From Aeromonas enteropelogenes (GTDB taxonomy: Bacteria > Pseudomonadota > Gammaproteobacteria > Enterobacterales > Aeromonadaceae): a stretch of 64,000 bases of DNA. The stretch spans positions 62,001 to 126,000 of the forward strand of contig NZ_CDCG01000034.1 of assembly GCF_000819845.1 (NCBI RefSeq), written 5' to 3'. The notes beneath the pieces are model-generated. The model did no database searches, was not told the DNA's origin, and worked only from the letters and a program-made list of their open reading frames with translations. Made by a program: the position numbers and the translations under genes. Below are positions 18,827 to 28,534 of the stretch, piece after piece. Positions within the stretch are counted from its first letter, which is position 1. Every line of letters begins with the position of its first letter.

Positions 18827-18904
18827 CCTTGGTGCCCGCTCTGGGGCGCCAGATCGCTTTTATGAATCGACCCTCTGGTCGGTGTCACGCTTGGGAGTTT
18901 GGTA

Positions 18905-20059
18905 ATGGCGATAGCCTCCAGTGCCTACAAGAAAGCCCTCGAGGGCAGTCAGCAGCGCAAAGAAGTGCTGGTCAAGATCGATCGGGTCAGCAAGCAGTTC
19001 GATGAAACGCTGGCGGTCGACAATGTGTCGCTCAACATCCACAAGGGCGAAATCTTCGCCCTGCTCGGAGGGTCCGGTTCGGGTAAATCCACCCTGTTGC
19101 GGATGCTGGCCGGGTTCGAGCGCCCCACCGAGGGACGTCTGTTCCTCGACGGGGTCGACATCACCGACATGCCGCCCTACGAGCGCCCCATCAACATGAT
19201 GTTCCAGTCTTATGCCCTGTTCCCCCACATGACGGTGGCGCAGAACATCGCCTTCGGTCTCAAGCAGGATGGCCTGCCCAGGGCCGAGATCGATGCCCGG
19301 GTGGAGGAGATGCTCAAGCTGGTGCAGATGACCCAGTATGCCCGCCGCAAGCCGCACCAGCTCTCAGGTGGTCAGCGTCAGCGGGTGGCCCTGGCTCGTT
19401 CCCTGGCCAAGCGCCCCAAGCTGCTGCTGCTGGACGAACCCATGGGGGCACTGGACAAGAAGCTGCGTTCCCAGATGCAGCTGGAGCTGGTGGAGATCAT
19501 CGAACGGGTCGGCGTGACCTGTGTCATGGTGACCCACGATCAGGAAGAGGCCATGACCATGGCCGAGCGGATCGCCATCATGCATCTCGGTTGCATTGAG
19601 CAGATCGGCAGCCCGATGGATATCTACGAGACCCCGGCCAGCCGGCTGGTGTGCGAGTTCATCGGCAACGTCAACCTGTTTGACGGCATGCTGGTGGAAG
19701 ATGAGCAGGACCACGCCACCATTGCCTGTGCGGATCTGGAGCAACCCATCTATGTGGGCCATGGCATCAGCTCCCGCGCCGAGAACAAGAAGGTGACCTA
19801 TGCCCTGCGGCCGGAGAAGCTGCTGATGAGCCTGCAAAAACCGGTCGAGATCGAGCACCCCGATTTCAACTGGACCAAGGGCGAGGTCTATGACATCGCC
19901 TATCTGGGCGGCCACTCCGTCTATTACATCCAGCTGCCCTCGGGCAAGATCGTTCAGGCTTTCATCGCCAACGCCGAACGCCACGGCAAGCGGCCGACCT
20001 GGGATGACCAGGTGTTCCTCTACTGGGAAGATGACAGCGGCGTGGTGCTGCAATCATGA
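18905..20059 (+). CDS. potG: Polyamine ABC transporter ATPase (PotG/SpuF)
   Basis: This 384-residue ABC ATPase powers polyamine uptake. It has Walker A GGSGSGKST (55-63), the Q-loop in MMFQSYALFPHMTV, signature LSGGQRQRVALARSL, Walker B LLLLDEP and H-loop MVTHDQEEA. A C-terminal TOBE-type regulatory domain (about 255-384) follows, as in PotG/PotA. The ATG at 18905 is served by GGGAG at 18893-18897. Its stop overlaps the next start as ATGA, showing translational coupling. Confidence 0.95.
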   Translation: MAIASSAYKKALEGSQQRKEVLVKIDRVSKQFDETLAVDNVSLNIHKGEIFALLGGSGSGKSTLLRMLAGFERPTEGRLFLDGVDITDMPPYERPINMMFQSYALFPHMTVAQNIAFGLKQDGLPRAEIDARVEEMLKLVQMTQYARRKPHQLSGGQRQRVALARSLAKRPKLLLLDEPMGALDKKLRSQMQLELVEIIERVGVTCVMVTHDQEEAMTMAERIAIMHLGCIEQIGSPMDIYETPASRLVCEFIGNVNLFDGMLVEDEQDHATIACADLEQPIYVGHGISSRAENKKVTYALRPEKLLMSLQKPVEIEHPDFNWTKGEVYDIAYLGGHSVYYIQLPSGKIVQAFIANAERHGKRPTWDDQVFLYWEDDSGVVLQS

Positions 20060-20961
20060 ATGCATTGAAACGACTGAAGATATTGGGCGGGCGCCAGTTG
20101 GTGATCGGCATCCCGTTCTTCTGGCTGTTCCTCTTCTTCCTGCTGCCCTTCATCATCGTAGTGAAGATAAGCTTCGCCGAAGCAGATGTGGCGATCCCGC
20201 CTTACACCGATGTGGTGAGCTGGGCCGACAACCAGCTCACCATACTGCTCAACATGGGCAACTACCTGCTGCTGCGGGAAGATGAGCTCTATATCGCTGC
20301 CTATCTTGGCTCCCTCAAGATGGCCTTCATCAGCACCCTGCTCTGTCTGCTGATCGGTTATCCGATGGCCTATGCCATCGCGCGGGCCAACAAGGAGACC
20401 CAGACCGTTCTGCTGCTGCTCATCATGATGCCGACCTGGACCGCGATCCTGATCCGGGTCTACGCCTGGATGGGCATCCTCAGCAACAACGGCCTGCTCA
20501 ACAGCCTGCTGATGGGGATAGGCCTCATCGACGAGCCGCTGCAGATCCTCAACACCAACCTGGCGGTCTACATCGGCATCGTTTACTCCTACCTGCCGTT
20601 CATGGTGCTGCCGCTCTACGCCAACCTGGTCAAGCACGACCAGAGCTTGCTGGAGGCGGCTTCCGATCTCGGTGCCCGCAACCTCACCCGTTTCTGGCAG
20701 ATCACGGTACCGCTCTCCAAGAACGGCATCATCGCCGGCTGCATGCTGGTGTTCATCCCTGTGGTGGGTGAGTTCGTGATTCCGGAACTGCTGGGCGGCC
20801 CCGAGACTCTGATGATTGGTAAAGTGCTGTGGCAGGAGTTCTTCAACAACCGTGACTGGCCGGTGGCCTCTGCCCTGGCGGTGGTGATGCTGGCGGTGCT
20901 GATCGTCCCCATTATCCTGTTCAACCGCAACCAGGCCAAAGAGCTGGAGGGTAAAGCATGA
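20056..20961 (+). CDS. potH: Polyamine ABC transporter permease (PotH/SpuG)
   Basis: This 301-residue inner-membrane permease has six membrane spans, starting with LVIGIPFFWLFLFFLLPFIIV. The cytoplasmic coupling loop EAASDLGARNLTRFWQITVPL has the EAA motif that contacts the ATPase. The sequence YAIARANKETQTVLLLLIMMPTW and the PIxLFNR-like tail agree with PotH. The start codon overlaps the stop of potG, and its own stop overlaps potI in the same way. Confidence 0.95.
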   Translation: MNALKRLKILGGRQLVIGIPFFWLFLFFLLPFIIVVKISFAEADVAIPPYTDVVSWADNQLTILLNMGNYLLLREDELYIAAYLGSLKMAFISTLLCLLIGYPMAYAIARANKETQTVLLLLIMMPTWTAILIRVYAWMGILSNNGLLNSLLMGIGLIDEPLQILNTNLAVYIGIVYSYLPFMVLPLYANLVKHDQSLLEAASDLGARNLTRFWQITVPLSKNGIIAGCMLVFIPVVGEFVIPELLGGPETLMIGKVLWQEFFNNRDWPVASALAVVMLAVLIVPIILFNRNQAKELEGKA

Positions 20962-21800
20962 AGCGTTTCGGTTTTGCCAAATTGATGCTGTGGCTGGGTC
21001 TGCTGTTCATCTACCTGCCCATGGTCATCATGGTGATCTACTCCTTCAACGCCTCCAAGCTGGTAACCGTATGGGGTGGCTGGTCGCTGAAGTGGTACTT
21101 CGGCCTGCTGGACAACAAGCAGCTGATAGGTTCAGTGCTGCGCTCGCTGGAGATCGCCTTCTACACCGCGATTGCGGCGGTGGCGCTGGGGACGGTGGCG
21201 GCCTTTGTGTTGACCCGGATCCCTCACTTCCGCGGCCGGACCATGTTCGGCGGCATGGTGACGGCGCCGTTGGTGATGCCCGAGGTGATCACCGGTCTCT
21301 CCCTGCTGCTGTTGTTCGTGGCCATGGCCCAGCTGGTGGGCTGGCCCGCAGAGCGGGGCATGGTGACCATCTGGATTGCCCACACCACCTTCTGTACCGC
21401 CTATGTGGCGATCGTGGTGTCGGCCAGGTTGCGGGAACTGGATCTCTCCATTGAGGAGGCGGCCATGGATCTGGGGGCCAAACCCTGGAAGGTGTTCTTC
21501 CTGATCACCATCCCGATGATCGCCCCCTCGCTGGCGGCGGGCGGCATGATGTCGTTTGCCCTGTCGCTTGACGATCTGGTGCTGGCAAGTTTCGTCTCCG
21601 GCCCGGGCTCGACCACGTTGCCGATGGAGGTCTTCTCGGCGGTGCGTCTCGGTGTGAAACCCGAGATCAACGCGGTGGCCAGCCTGATCCTGCTGTCGGT
21701 ATCCCTGTTTACCTTTGGCAGTTGGTATCTGATGGCCAAGGCGGAGAAACGCCGCCGCGCCGAGATCGCCATGACAGCCCAGATGCAGGCTGTCGCCTGA
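20958..21800 (+). CDS. potI: Polyamine ABC transporter permease (PotI/SpuH)
   Basis: This 280-residue inner-membrane permease pairs with PotH. It begins with a membrane span (LMLWLGLLFIYLPMVIMVIYSFN), and its EAA loop is EEAAMDLGAKPWKVFFLITIPM. SLDDLVLASFVSGPGSTTLPM and VKPEINAVASLI are PotC/PotI marks. It is the last gene of the polyamine operon and overlaps potH by four bases. Confidence 0.95.
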   Translation: MKRFGFAKLMLWLGLLFIYLPMVIMVIYSFNASKLVTVWGGWSLKWYFGLLDNKQLIGSVLRSLEIAFYTAIAAVALGTVAAFVLTRIPHFRGRTMFGGMVTAPLVMPEVITGLSLLLLFVAMAQLVGWPAERGMVTIWIAHTTFCTAYVAIVVSARLRELDLSIEEAAMDLGAKPWKVFFLITIPMIAPSLAAGGMMSFALSLDDLVLASFVSGPGSTTLPMEVFSAVRLGVKPEINAVASLILLSVSLFTFGSWYLMAKAEKRRRAEIAMTAQMQAVA

Positions 21801-21845
21801 CCTCGTGTTAAGATCCGCCTACTCTCGTCAATTCGGAGGATGAGT

Positions 21846-22550
21846 ATGCGGATCTCTCTCTTTACCGGCCGTGGTGCCGAACTGGTGCCCGGTCTCACGA
21901 CAGCCATCCACAAACACCCCGCCACGGCGCCGCTGTTTTGCGGCCAGCTTGGACTGGAGGGGGATGAGCAAAGCGATCAACGTCATCATGGCGGCCCGGA
22001 TCGGGCGCTGCACTACTATCCCGCCGATCACTACCCCTGGTGGCAGACCTGGCAAACCGCGCTGGGCTTGCCTGCACCCAAAACGCCATGGCAACCCGCC
22101 GCCTTTGGCGAGAATCTCTCCGGTGTCGGGCTGACCGAAGCACAGGCCTGCATCGGCGACGTCTATCGACTCGGCGAGGCACTGATCCAGATAAGTCAGC
22201 CCAGATCGCCCTGTTTCAAACTCAACCAGCGCTTTGGCTATGGTCAGATGTCCCAGGTGATGCAGCTCAGTGGTCGCTGTGGCTGGTTGCTGCGGGTGCT
22301 GGAGGAGGGCATGGTCGCACCGGATCAGACTCTGGAGCTGGTGGACAGGCCCTATCCAGAGCTGACGGTGAAGCGCACCGCCGATATCCTGTTCAATCAG
22401 GTACGCAACGAAGCCGATCTACTGCTGTTGCTGGAGAACCCGGCGCTGTCACCCAACTGGCGTCAGAATGCGGCTAGCTGGCTGGAGCACGGGATGGTGG
22501 CTGACTGGCGACCCCGTCTACTGGGGCCCGAATCGCTGCAGTTGCCTTGA
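21846..22550 (+). CDS. yiiM: MOSC domain protein YiiM
   Basis: This 234-residue protein has a MOSC domain, seen in molybdenum-cofactor sulfurases and in the E. coli YiiM and YcbX proteins, which take part in reduction of N-hydroxylated compounds. HHGGPDRALHYYPADHY and FGENLSGVGL are the conserved beta-barrel motifs, and the Mo-cofactor cysteine is in SPCFKLNQRF. The ATG at 21846 has GGAGG at 21835-21839; the earlier ATG at 21840 overlaps that site. It starts 45 bases after potI and may or may not share its message. Confidence 0.88.
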   Translation: MRISLFTGRGAELVPGLTTAIHKHPATAPLFCGQLGLEGDEQSDQRHHGGPDRALHYYPADHYPWWQTWQTALGLPAPKTPWQPAAFGENLSGVGLTEAQACIGDVYRLGEALIQISQPRSPCFKLNQRFGYGQMSQVMQLSGRCGWLLRVLEEGMVAPDQTLELVDRPYPELTVKRTADILFNQVRNEADLLLLLENPALSPNWRQNAASWLEHGMVADWRPRLLGPESLQLP

Positions 22551-22659
22551 GCCCGGTTGCCGGAATGTCATCGCCTGGCTGCATTCCGGTAAACTCGTGC
22601 GTAAAACGCTGAATAGTTGAGCGAACGGCAGTTTTTTTCCCTTTTAATGCAAAAAAGGC

Positions 22660-22688
22660 TTGTGTCGGGTCGGGGCTTTCGGTAAATT
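22660..22688 (+). promoter_or_regulatory. Promoter of tRNA-Pro with GC-rich discriminator
   Basis: TTGTGT (22660-22665) and TAAATT (22683-22688) are 17 bases apart. The CCCGTCCCGC stretch after the -10 is a GC-rich discriminator typical of stable-RNA genes under stringent control. Confidence 0.7.
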
Positions 22689-22704
22689 CCCGTCCCGCAG
22701 ACAT

Positions 22705-22781
<77 letters not shown>

Positions 22782-22787
22782 CTTTTG

Positions 22788-22817
22788 AAAAGGCCGCTCA
22801 ATGAGCGGCCTTTTCGC
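22788..22817 (+). terminator. Terminator of tRNA-Pro
   Basis: AAAAGGCCGCTCA and TGAGCGGCCTTTT form a long hairpin with T-run, starting 7 bases after the tRNA CCA. Confidence 0.9.
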
Positions 22818-23011
22818 ATTTATACTCTCCGCTTTTCTTCTCTCTGCCAGCCGGCAGCTTCTCTTTCCTGACGTAGCTTGGGCCATCTAGTTCCGCATCC
22901 GGAATATCTGGGGCATTCCCGGGCTGAGCACTGCCGATGATGGTTGAGTCATGACTGTATTTTGCGGTCACAAGAAGTGGACGAGTGCTGAGGGGGATTG
23001 CAGCAGGCATG
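22818..23011. other. Gene-free stretch after tRNA-Pro
   Basis: About 195 bases hold no gene that I can support. Short frames exist on both strands but have no ribosome site or recognisable product. I see no copy of the tRNA 3' end that would mark an attachment-site repeat. The base composition is less GC-rich than in the flanking genes. Confidence 0.5.
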
Positions 23012-23036
23012 AAAAGGGCCACCGCCCGGTGGCCCA
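23012..23036 (-). terminator. Terminator of the AbiTii-like gene
   Basis: On the minus strand GGGCCACC and GGTGGCCC pair around a short loop and are followed by TTTT, about 100 bases past the stop of the AbiTii-like gene. Confidence 0.65.
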
Positions 23037-23132
23037 TGGGTGGAGTCTGATCCTGACTCCGGCACTCTCAGATTGTGGCAATCTCGCTATGGGTCTTGTC
23101 TATCGTGCCCTCCTTGCGCGCCAGGCGCTTAC

Positions 23133-23660
23133 TCAGATATGCCAGTGCTGATGCCGCAATGCCTTGAAGCTGTGCTGAGGTTGCAAGGCCGCGTGCTTGG
23201 GGTACTCACTAATGAAATGTTCGATTCCCTCCATCAGTTGTGCACGTAATGAAATCACGGGCTCATGCCAGGCTTGCAGGCATAGATGGCCGGGGATCAG
23301 CTGCTCCTGATAATCTTCCAGCAGCTGTTCTGGCCAGGGCTCAATACCGGAATTGCGTTGCAGCAAATAGTGGGCGGCGGGCTCACGGGCATAGATGAAC
23401 TGAATTTGGGCCAGATCGCGTTGGCATAGCGTTTGACTGTTGATATGACAGGTCAAATATTTTCCCGTCTTCAGATCCAAAAAGTGACCGCGTTGCCGGC
23501 AGGGAACGATGCGATACCAGGGCAAGGGCGAGGAGAGCGCATAGCCCTCAAGCTCCTGTTCCAGCCAGTGACGACACTCGGGTGTCTGCACCTCGTCGAG
23601 CATGGACTCGATACGCATCAACAAGGCTCTGGATGGTGTGGTCGCCAGTTTCGCACTCAT
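23133..23660 (-). CDS. AbiTii-like domain protein, possible phage-defence gene
   Basis: This 175-residue protein has no signal peptide or membrane span. Its first half (ALLMRIESMLDE, then HWLEQELEGYALSSPLPWYR) matches the pattern of the AbiTii domain: a helical part with a WLxxELxGY motif and then LPxYR. AbiTii is known from an abortive-infection protein of Lactococcus. The rest (FIYAREPAAHYLL, FISEYPKHAAL) is not recognised. The ATG at 23660 has GGAGG nine bases upstream. It stands alone next to tRNA-Pro, with lower GC than its neighbours. The domain call is by eye, and a defence role is inference. Confidence 0.55.
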   Translation of the reverse strand: MSAKLATTPSRALLMRIESMLDEVQTPECRHWLEQELEGYALSSPLPWYRIVPCRQRGHFLDLKTGKYLTCHINSQTLCQRDLAQIQFIYAREPAAHYLLQRNSGIEPWPEQLLEDYQEQLIPGHLCLQAWHEPVISLRAQLMEGIEHFISEYPKHAALQPQHSFKALRHQHWHI

Positions 23661-23784
23661 CGCCTGCAATCCTCCCTCTGCAAACAATCCCGGATCTCAG
23701 TATGGCTCTTTATCGGGCGGAGGGGGTAAGGAATCTAATGATTAAAAGTGGATTAACAGAGTGGTTTTTATGCATTAAGCGGGC

Positions 23785-24249
23785 TCATCCAACCAGATAG
23801 GTACCGGTTCCGAAGGCGATATGGGTCCCCTCCTCGTTGTGCAGCTCCATACGGGCAACGGCGACCTTGCTGCCAGCGCGGATGATGTGGGCAGTAGCGA
23901 TGAACTCGTTGCCCCGGCCCGGGCGCAGATAGTCCACCCGCAGATCGATGGTGCCGAGGCGGGAGAAGCGCTCCTTGAGGTAGCTGGGGGAGAAATCCTC
24001 CAGCTCGTCGATGCAGGAGGCGGCGACTATCATGCCGCCCGCCACGTCCAGCAGGCTGGCGGTGACGCCGCCGTGCAAAATGTTGTGGAAGGGGTTGCCG
24101 ATGAGCTTCTCGTCCATCCTGATGCGCAGCTCCACCTTGTCGAAGTCGTAGTGGGTCACCTGCATGCCGATCAGCTTGTTGAACGGCATCTTCTCGGCGA
24201 ACAGGTTGGCAATGCCACTGAGCGCCATCTTCTTGAGCATCTGTTTCAT
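23785..24249 (-). CDS. yigI: Hotdog-fold thioesterase family protein YigI
   Basis: This 154-residue cytoplasmic protein belongs to the PaaI/YigI hotdog acyl-CoA thioesterase family. The motif HNILHGGVTASLLDVAGG holds the usual HGG catalytic region, and LGTIDLRVDYLRPGRGNEF and AGSKVAVARMELHNEEG are close to E. coli YigI (155 residues). The acyl substrate is unknown. It is divergent from recQ, as expected from the E. coli neighbourhood. A longer frame from 24427 is not supported. Confidence 0.92.
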   Translation of the reverse strand: MKQMLKKMALSGIANLFAEKMPFNKLIGMQVTHYDFDKVELRIRMDEKLIGNPFHNILHGGVTASLLDVAGGMIVAASCIDELEDFSPSYLKERFSRLGTIDLRVDYLRPGRGNEFIATAHIIRAGSKVAVARMELHNEEGTHIAFGTGTYLVG

Positions 24250-24381
24250 CCTTGATCCCGATCCCTGTCAGCAAAGCCGAGTAAAAACTCCAGCCAGTCT
24301 GCAACACTTCCTTAACAGTCGCAATGGCAGGTTTATTGTGGGCGGCGGCTGCTTTAGAATGGCGACCCCAAAGGAGAGCCC

Positions 24382-26217
24382 ATGACTGCGATTGCCGAAA
24401 CCCTGCCTGACCCTCAGCCAGAGACACCGCTAGCCCTGCTGCAAGCGGTCTTCGGCTATCAGCAATTTCGGCCGGGTCAGCTCGAGATCATCGAGCAGAT
24501 AGTGGCGGGGCGCGATGCCCTGGTGCTCAAGCCCACTGGCGGCGGCAAATCGCTCTGCTACCAGATCCCGGCGCTGCTGCGACCGGGGCTCGGGGTGGTG
24601 GTCTCACCCCTCATCTCGTTGATGAAGGATCAGGTCGACACCCTGCGTGCCAACGGCGTGGCGGCGGCCTATATCAACTCGGCCCTGAGCCGGGAGGAGA
24701 TGATCCAGAACTTTGCCGCCATGCGCCGCGGCGAGATCAAACTGGTTTATGTTTCCCCCGAGCGCTTGCTGCAGCACGAGTTCATGGACCGGCTGGCCGA
24801 ACTGCCGCTCGGTCTGTTCGCCATCGACGAGGCCCATTGCGTCTCCCAGTGGGGGCACGATTTTCGGCCGGAATACGCGGCGCTCGGGCGGCTCAAGCAG
24901 TGGTTCCCCCAGGTGCCCGTGGTGGCGCTCACCGCCACCGCCGACGAGGCGACCCGCAGCGACATGCTGCACCGCCTGGAACTGAGCGATCCCTTTATCC
25001 ACACTGCCAGCTTCGATCGGCCCAATATCCGCTACAGCCTGGTGGAGAAGTTCAAGGCGGCGGAGCAGTTGCTGCGCTATGTGCAGAGCCAGAAGGGCAA
25101 CTGCGGCATCGTCTACTGCTCCAGCCGCAACCGGGTGGAGGAGGTCGCGGAGCGCCTCTCCCGCCACGGCTGCAAGGCGGCACCCTATCATGCCGGCCTG
25201 CCGCTGGCGCTGCGCCAGCAGACCCAGGAAGCCTTCCTCAAGGATGACGTGGAGATAGTGGTGGCGACGGTGGCGTTCGGCATGGGCATCGACAAGCCCA
25301 ACGTGCGTTTCGTGGTGCACTACGACATCCCCAAGAACATCGAATCCTACTACCAGGAGACAGGCCGGGCCGGCCGTGACGGCACCCCGGCGGAGGCGCT
25401 GCTGCTCTACGATCCCGCCGACATCGGCCGGGTGCGGCGCCTGCTCGACAACATCGAGAACCCCCAGCAGCTGCAGGTGGAGCAGTACAAGCTCAACGTG
25501 ATGGCGGCCTTCGCCGAGGCGCAGACCTGCCGTCGCCAGGTGCTGCTCAACTACTTCGGGGAGTACAACGACAAGCCGTGCGGCAACTGCGACATCTGCC
25601 TCGATCCGCCGAAGAGCTATGACGGCACCGAAGACGCCCAGAAGGCACTCTCCTGCGTCTGGCGGGTGGGGCAGAACTTCGGGGTGGGCTATGTGGTGGA
25701 GGTGCTGCGCGGGTCGCTGAACCAGCGCATCAAGGATCACGGTCACGACAAGCTGTCGACCTATGGCATCGGCAAGGATCAGAGCCACGAATACTGGATG
25801 AGCGTGATCCGCCAGCTGATCCACAAAGGCCTGCTGACCCAGAACATCACCCGCAACCTGGTGTTGCAGCTGACCGAGGCGGCCCGCCCCGTGCTGCGCG
25901 GCGAGGTGAAGCTGGAACTGGCGGTACCCCGCCTGCAGCCCATCTCCAGTCGCAAGGAGAAGCGCAACGGCCTGCTCGACAACGCCAACTACGACAAGCG
26001 GCTGTTCAAGGAGCTGCGCGCCCTGCGCAAACAGATCGCCGAGGATGAAGAGGTGCCTCCCTACGTGGTGTTCAACGATGCGACCCTGGTGGAGATGGCA
26101 CAGCTCATGCCGATGACCGAAGACGAAATGCTGGCGATCAACGGCGTCGGCCATCGCAAGCTGGAACGCTTCGGTGAAGCCTTTATGGACCTGATCATCG
26201 ACTACTGCCGGCGCTAG
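24382..26217 (+). CDS. recQ: ATP-dependent DNA helicase RecQ
   Basis: This 611-residue SF2 helicase unwinds DNA 3'-5' in recombination and fork repair. Order: FRPGQ-type motif 0, Walker A TGGGKS near residue 55, DEAH in [20 protein letters not shown], and motif [12 protein letters not shown]. Zinc-binding cysteines follow in [12 protein letters not shown]...CGNCDIC, then a winged helix, and a C-terminal HRDC domain (about 530-605). Its length matches E. coli RecQ (609). The ATG has GGAGAGCC upstream. The 166-base gap to yigI holds the promoters of both. Confidence 0.97.
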   Translation: MTAIAETLPDPQPETPLALLQAVFGYQQFRPGQLEIIEQIVAGRDALVLKPTGGGKSLCYQIPALLRPGLGVVVSPLISLMKDQVDTLRANGVAAAYINSALSREEMIQNFAAMRRGEIKLVYVSPERLLQHEFMDRLAELPLGLFAIDEAHCVSQWGHDFRPEYAALGRLKQWFPQVPVVALTATADEATRSDMLHRLELSDPFIHTASFDRPNIRYSLVEKFKAAEQLLRYVQSQKGNCGIVYCSSRNRVEEVAERLSRHGCKAAPYHAGLPLALRQQTQEAFLKDDVEIVVATVAFGMGIDKPNVRFVVHYDIPKNIESYYQETGRAGRDGTPAEALLLYDPADIGRVRRLLDNIENPQQLQVEQYKLNVMAAFAEAQTCRRQVLLNYFGEYNDKPCGNCDICLDPPKSYDGTEDAQKALSCVWRVGQNFGVGYVVEVLRGSLNQRIKDHGHDKLSTYGIGKDQSHEYWMSVIRQLIHKGLLTQNITRNLVLQLTEAARPVLRGEVKLELAVPRLQPISSRKEKRNGLLDNANYDKRLFKELRALRKQIAEDEEVPPYVVFNDATLVEMAQLMPMTEDEMLAINGVGHRKLERFGEAFMDLIIDYCRR

Positions 26218-26308
26218 GGTTGATTAGCGAAGCATCATCGACTGCGGCAGACTCAGGCCGGGAGGGGGCACATCAGGGGGAAGGAGCCCATTATCCGGAC
26301 GCCGTGAA

Positions 26309-26611
26309 TTATTTCAGGCTGGCGTAATAGGCCGCCAGGTTTTCCATGTCCGCCTCGCTGAGCGGGGCCATGAAGGGAACCATCAGTGGCTCCTTGCGAC
26401 TGCCATCCTTGAAGGCTTTCAGCTGTTTCAACAGATAGGCCTCCTGTTGGCCCGCCAGGTGAGGATAAACCGGCACGCTCGCCTTGCCTGCGACGCCGTG
26501 GCAGGCGGCGCACACCGCAGCCTTGGCCTTGCCAGCCTCGATATCCGCCGCCCTGGCGTTGTGTCCCCAGGCCAGAGCCAGCAAAGGCAGGGCATACACC
26601 CATTTCTGCAT
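26309..26611 (-). CDS. Small class I cytochrome c
   Basis: This 100-residue periplasmic cytochrome has a signal peptide cut after ARA and one heme site, CAACH at 34-38. Met77 or Met81 in [14 protein letters not shown] is a likely second axial ligand. The fold and size fit the c5/c553-like monoheme electron carriers. The ATG at 26611 follows AAGGAGAAG on the minus strand, while the longer frame from 26809 would mask the signal peptide. Its redox partner is not evident. It is divergent from selO. Confidence 0.88.
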   Translation of the reverse strand: MQKWVYALPLLALAWGHNARAADIEAGKAKAAVCAACHGVAGKASVPVYPHLAGQQEAYLLKQLKAFKDGSRKEPLMVPFMAPLSEADMENLAAYYASLK

Positions 26612-26714
26612 CTTCTTCTCCTTGATATGAAATACGCGATCGCCTGTTAGCCGGAAATGGCCGGGGGCGGTATAAAGAGTGACACGAGCATACGCAGGGA
26701 CGACCCGCATCACC

Positions 26715-28142
26715 ATGAAGTTGATCAACACTTTTGCCACCGAACTGCCCTGGGCCTGCGAGCCCGTCGCCCCCCAACCACTGCATGCCCCCGGCCTGCT
26801 GCACCTCAACCGTGCGCTGCTCGGCGAGCTGGGGCTGGGGGCGGTGAGCGAGGCCGACTGGCTGGCCTGCTGTGGTCATGGGCAGCCTTTGCCCGGCATG
26901 CAGCCGGTGGCCCAGGTCTATGCGGGCCATCAGTTCGGCGGTTACAGTCCGCGCCTTGGTGACGGACGGGCACTGCTGCTGGGAGAACAACTGGCGCCGG
27001 ATGGCCAGCGCTGGGATCTGCATCTGAAAGGGGCGGGCAAGACACCCTTCTCCCGCTTTGGCGATGGTCGTGCCGTGCTGCGCTCCAGCATTCGCGAGTA
27101 TCTGGCCTCCGAGGCGCTCCATGCCCTCGGCATCCCGACTACCCGGGCGCTGGTGCTGGTGGGTAGCCAGGAGCCCGTTTATCGGGAACAGGTGGAGACG
27201 GGGGCGACCGTGCTGCGTACCGCCTCCAGCCACCTGCGCTTCGGCCACATCGAGTATTTCGCCTGGAGCGGGCAGGGAGAGAAGATCCCGGCCCTTATCG
27301 ATTATCTGCTGCGCCACCATTTCCCCGAGCTGGCCAATGGTGCCGAGCTGTTTGCCGAAGTGGTGCGCCGCACAGCGCGGCTCATCGCCAAGTGGCAGGC
27401 GGCAGGTTTCTGTCACGGGGTGCTCAACACCGACAACATGTCGCTGCTCGGGCTGACCCTGGATTACGGCCCCTACGGCTTCATCGATGCCTATGTGCCG
27501 GACTTTGTCTGCAACCACTCGGATCCGGGTGGTCGCTATGCGCTGGATCAGCAGCCGGCGGTTGGCTACTGGAACCTGCAGAAGTTGGCCCAGGCGCTGG
27601 CCGGTCACGTCGATGGCGACGCGCTGGCGTCGGCCCTAGCTCAGTACGAGCACCAGCTGATGCTGCACTACTCCGAGCTGATGCGCGCCAAGCTGGGGCT
27701 GGCGGTGTGGGAAGAGGAGGATCCGGCGCTGTTTCGTGAGCTGTTCCGACTGCTGGCGGCACACAAGGTGGATTACCACCTGTTCTTGCGCCGGCTGGGC
27801 GAACTGACCCGACAGGGGGAGTGGCCCGCCTCCCTGCTAGCCTTGTTGCCGGATCCTGCCGCCTGGCAGGGATGGTTGACGGACTATCGTGAGCGCCTAG
27901 CCCGGGAGGGGAGCGAGGATGCTGTCCGCAAGACGAAGATGGATGCGGTCAATCCGAAATATGTGCTGCGCAATGCCCTGGCCCAGCAGGTGATAGAGGC
28001 TGCAGAGCGAGGGGATATGATGCCGTTTGAGCGGCTGTTTGCCGCCTTGCAAAATCCCTATGATGAACACCCTGAATATGAGGAGCTCGCCACGCCGATT
28101 GCCAGCTGGTATTGCGGTGGCGAGCTGTCGTGCAGCAGTTGA
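26715..28142 (+). CDS. selO: Protein adenylyltransferase SelO (YdiU)
   Basis: This 475-residue pseudokinase transfers AMP to Ser/Thr/Tyr of proteins in the redox response. Family blocks include [75 protein letters not shown] and [18 protein letters not shown]. Its ending, GELSCSS, has a Cys three residues from the C-terminus, in place of the selenocysteine of animal SelO, as in E. coli. The ATG at 26715 gives the family start MKLINTF. The next gene begins 10 bases after its stop. Confidence 0.96.
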   Translation: MKLINTFATELPWACEPVAPQPLHAPGLLHLNRALLGELGLGAVSEADWLACCGHGQPLPGMQPVAQVYAGHQFGGYSPRLGDGRALLLGEQLAPDGQRWDLHLKGAGKTPFSRFGDGRAVLRSSIREYLASEALHALGIPTTRALVLVGSQEPVYREQVETGATVLRTASSHLRFGHIEYFAWSGQGEKIPALIDYLLRHHFPELANGAELFAEVVRRTARLIAKWQAAGFCHGVLNTDNMSLLGLTLDYGPYGFIDAYVPDFVCNHSDPGGRYALDQQPAVGYWNLQKLAQALAGHVDGDALASALAQYEHQLMLHYSELMRAKLGLAVWEEEDPALFRELFRLLAAHKVDYHLFLRRLGELTRQGEWPASLLALLPDPAAWQGWLTDYRERLAREGSEDAVRKTKMDAVNPKYVLRNALAQQVIEAAERGDMMPFERLFAALQNPYDEHPEYEELATPIASWYCGGELSCSS

Positions 28143-28152
28143 GAGGCAAGGG

Positions 28153-28440
28153 ATGAACTGGCGCATTACACAGACAGATACGGAGGCCGGCGTGGTGATG
28201 CTGGCGTGTGATGGGCTTGAGTGGGACAACTTTCCCGCCCGTGCCGAGTTGTTGCTGGCCGCGTGGGAGCTGGTTGTGATCGAACGGGAATGGGGGGCAG
28301 ACCGCCACAGCTGGCTGCTGGAATTTGAAGGCAGTCGGCTGCGACTCGAGTATGAACACTACAGCGGTTGCTGGCTGACCGCGGTTCACCCGGCCGATCA
28401 GGAGGTGCTGTTCTGGCTTGCTGAACAGCATAAAGATTGA
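28153..28440 (+). CDS. DUF3630 family protein
   Basis: This 95-residue protein starts MNWRITQTDTEAG and has no signal or membrane span. ADRHSWLLEFEGSRLRLEYEHYSGCWL is a compact beta-rich core, which I take as DUF3630. The ATG at 28153 is 10 bases after the selO stop with GGCAAGGG upstream; earlier frames overlap selO. The stop codon overlaps the -35 of the yhhQ promoter. Its function is unknown. Confidence 0.75.
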   Translation: MNWRITQTDTEAGVVMLACDGLEWDNFPARAELLLAAWELVVIEREWGADRHSWLLEFEGSRLRLEYEHYSGCWLTAVHPADQEVLFWLAEQHKD

Positions 28441-28464
28441 ACTATCGATAGGGGGCGGTATAAT
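28437..28464 (+). promoter_or_regulatory. Sigma-70 promoter of yhhQ
   Basis: TTGAAC (28437-28442) and a perfect TATAAT (28459-28464) are 16 bases apart. The -35 overlaps the stop codon of the DUF3630 gene. Transcription should begin near 28471, just before the riboswitch. Confidence 0.78.
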
Positions 28465-28495
28465 GCCGCCCCTCAATTATCGCCAATGGTGGCGG

Positions 28496-28530
28496 TATGG
28501 GTTCCCTAACCCCATTAACCAAAAAGGTCA
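28496..28530 (+). ncRNA. preQ1-I-type riboswitch of yhhQ
   Basis: The stem ATGGG (28497-28501) pairs with CCCAT (28511-28515) around loop TTCCCTAAC. An A-rich tail, TAACCAAAAAGG, follows and ends at 28527. The loop CCC can pair with the tail GG to close an H-type pseudoknot, as in the small class I preQ1 aptamers. The arrangement resembles the published Thermoanaerobacter tengcongensis aptamer closely. The AAGG is also the ribosome site of yhhQ, seven bases before its ATG, so ligand binding would block translation. Confidence 0.8.
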
Positions 28531-28534
28531 CAAT

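Noticed and set aside
24604-26154. 516-codon minus-strand frame opposite recQ
   Set aside because: It is the antisense shadow of recQ; helicase motifs are all on the plus strand.
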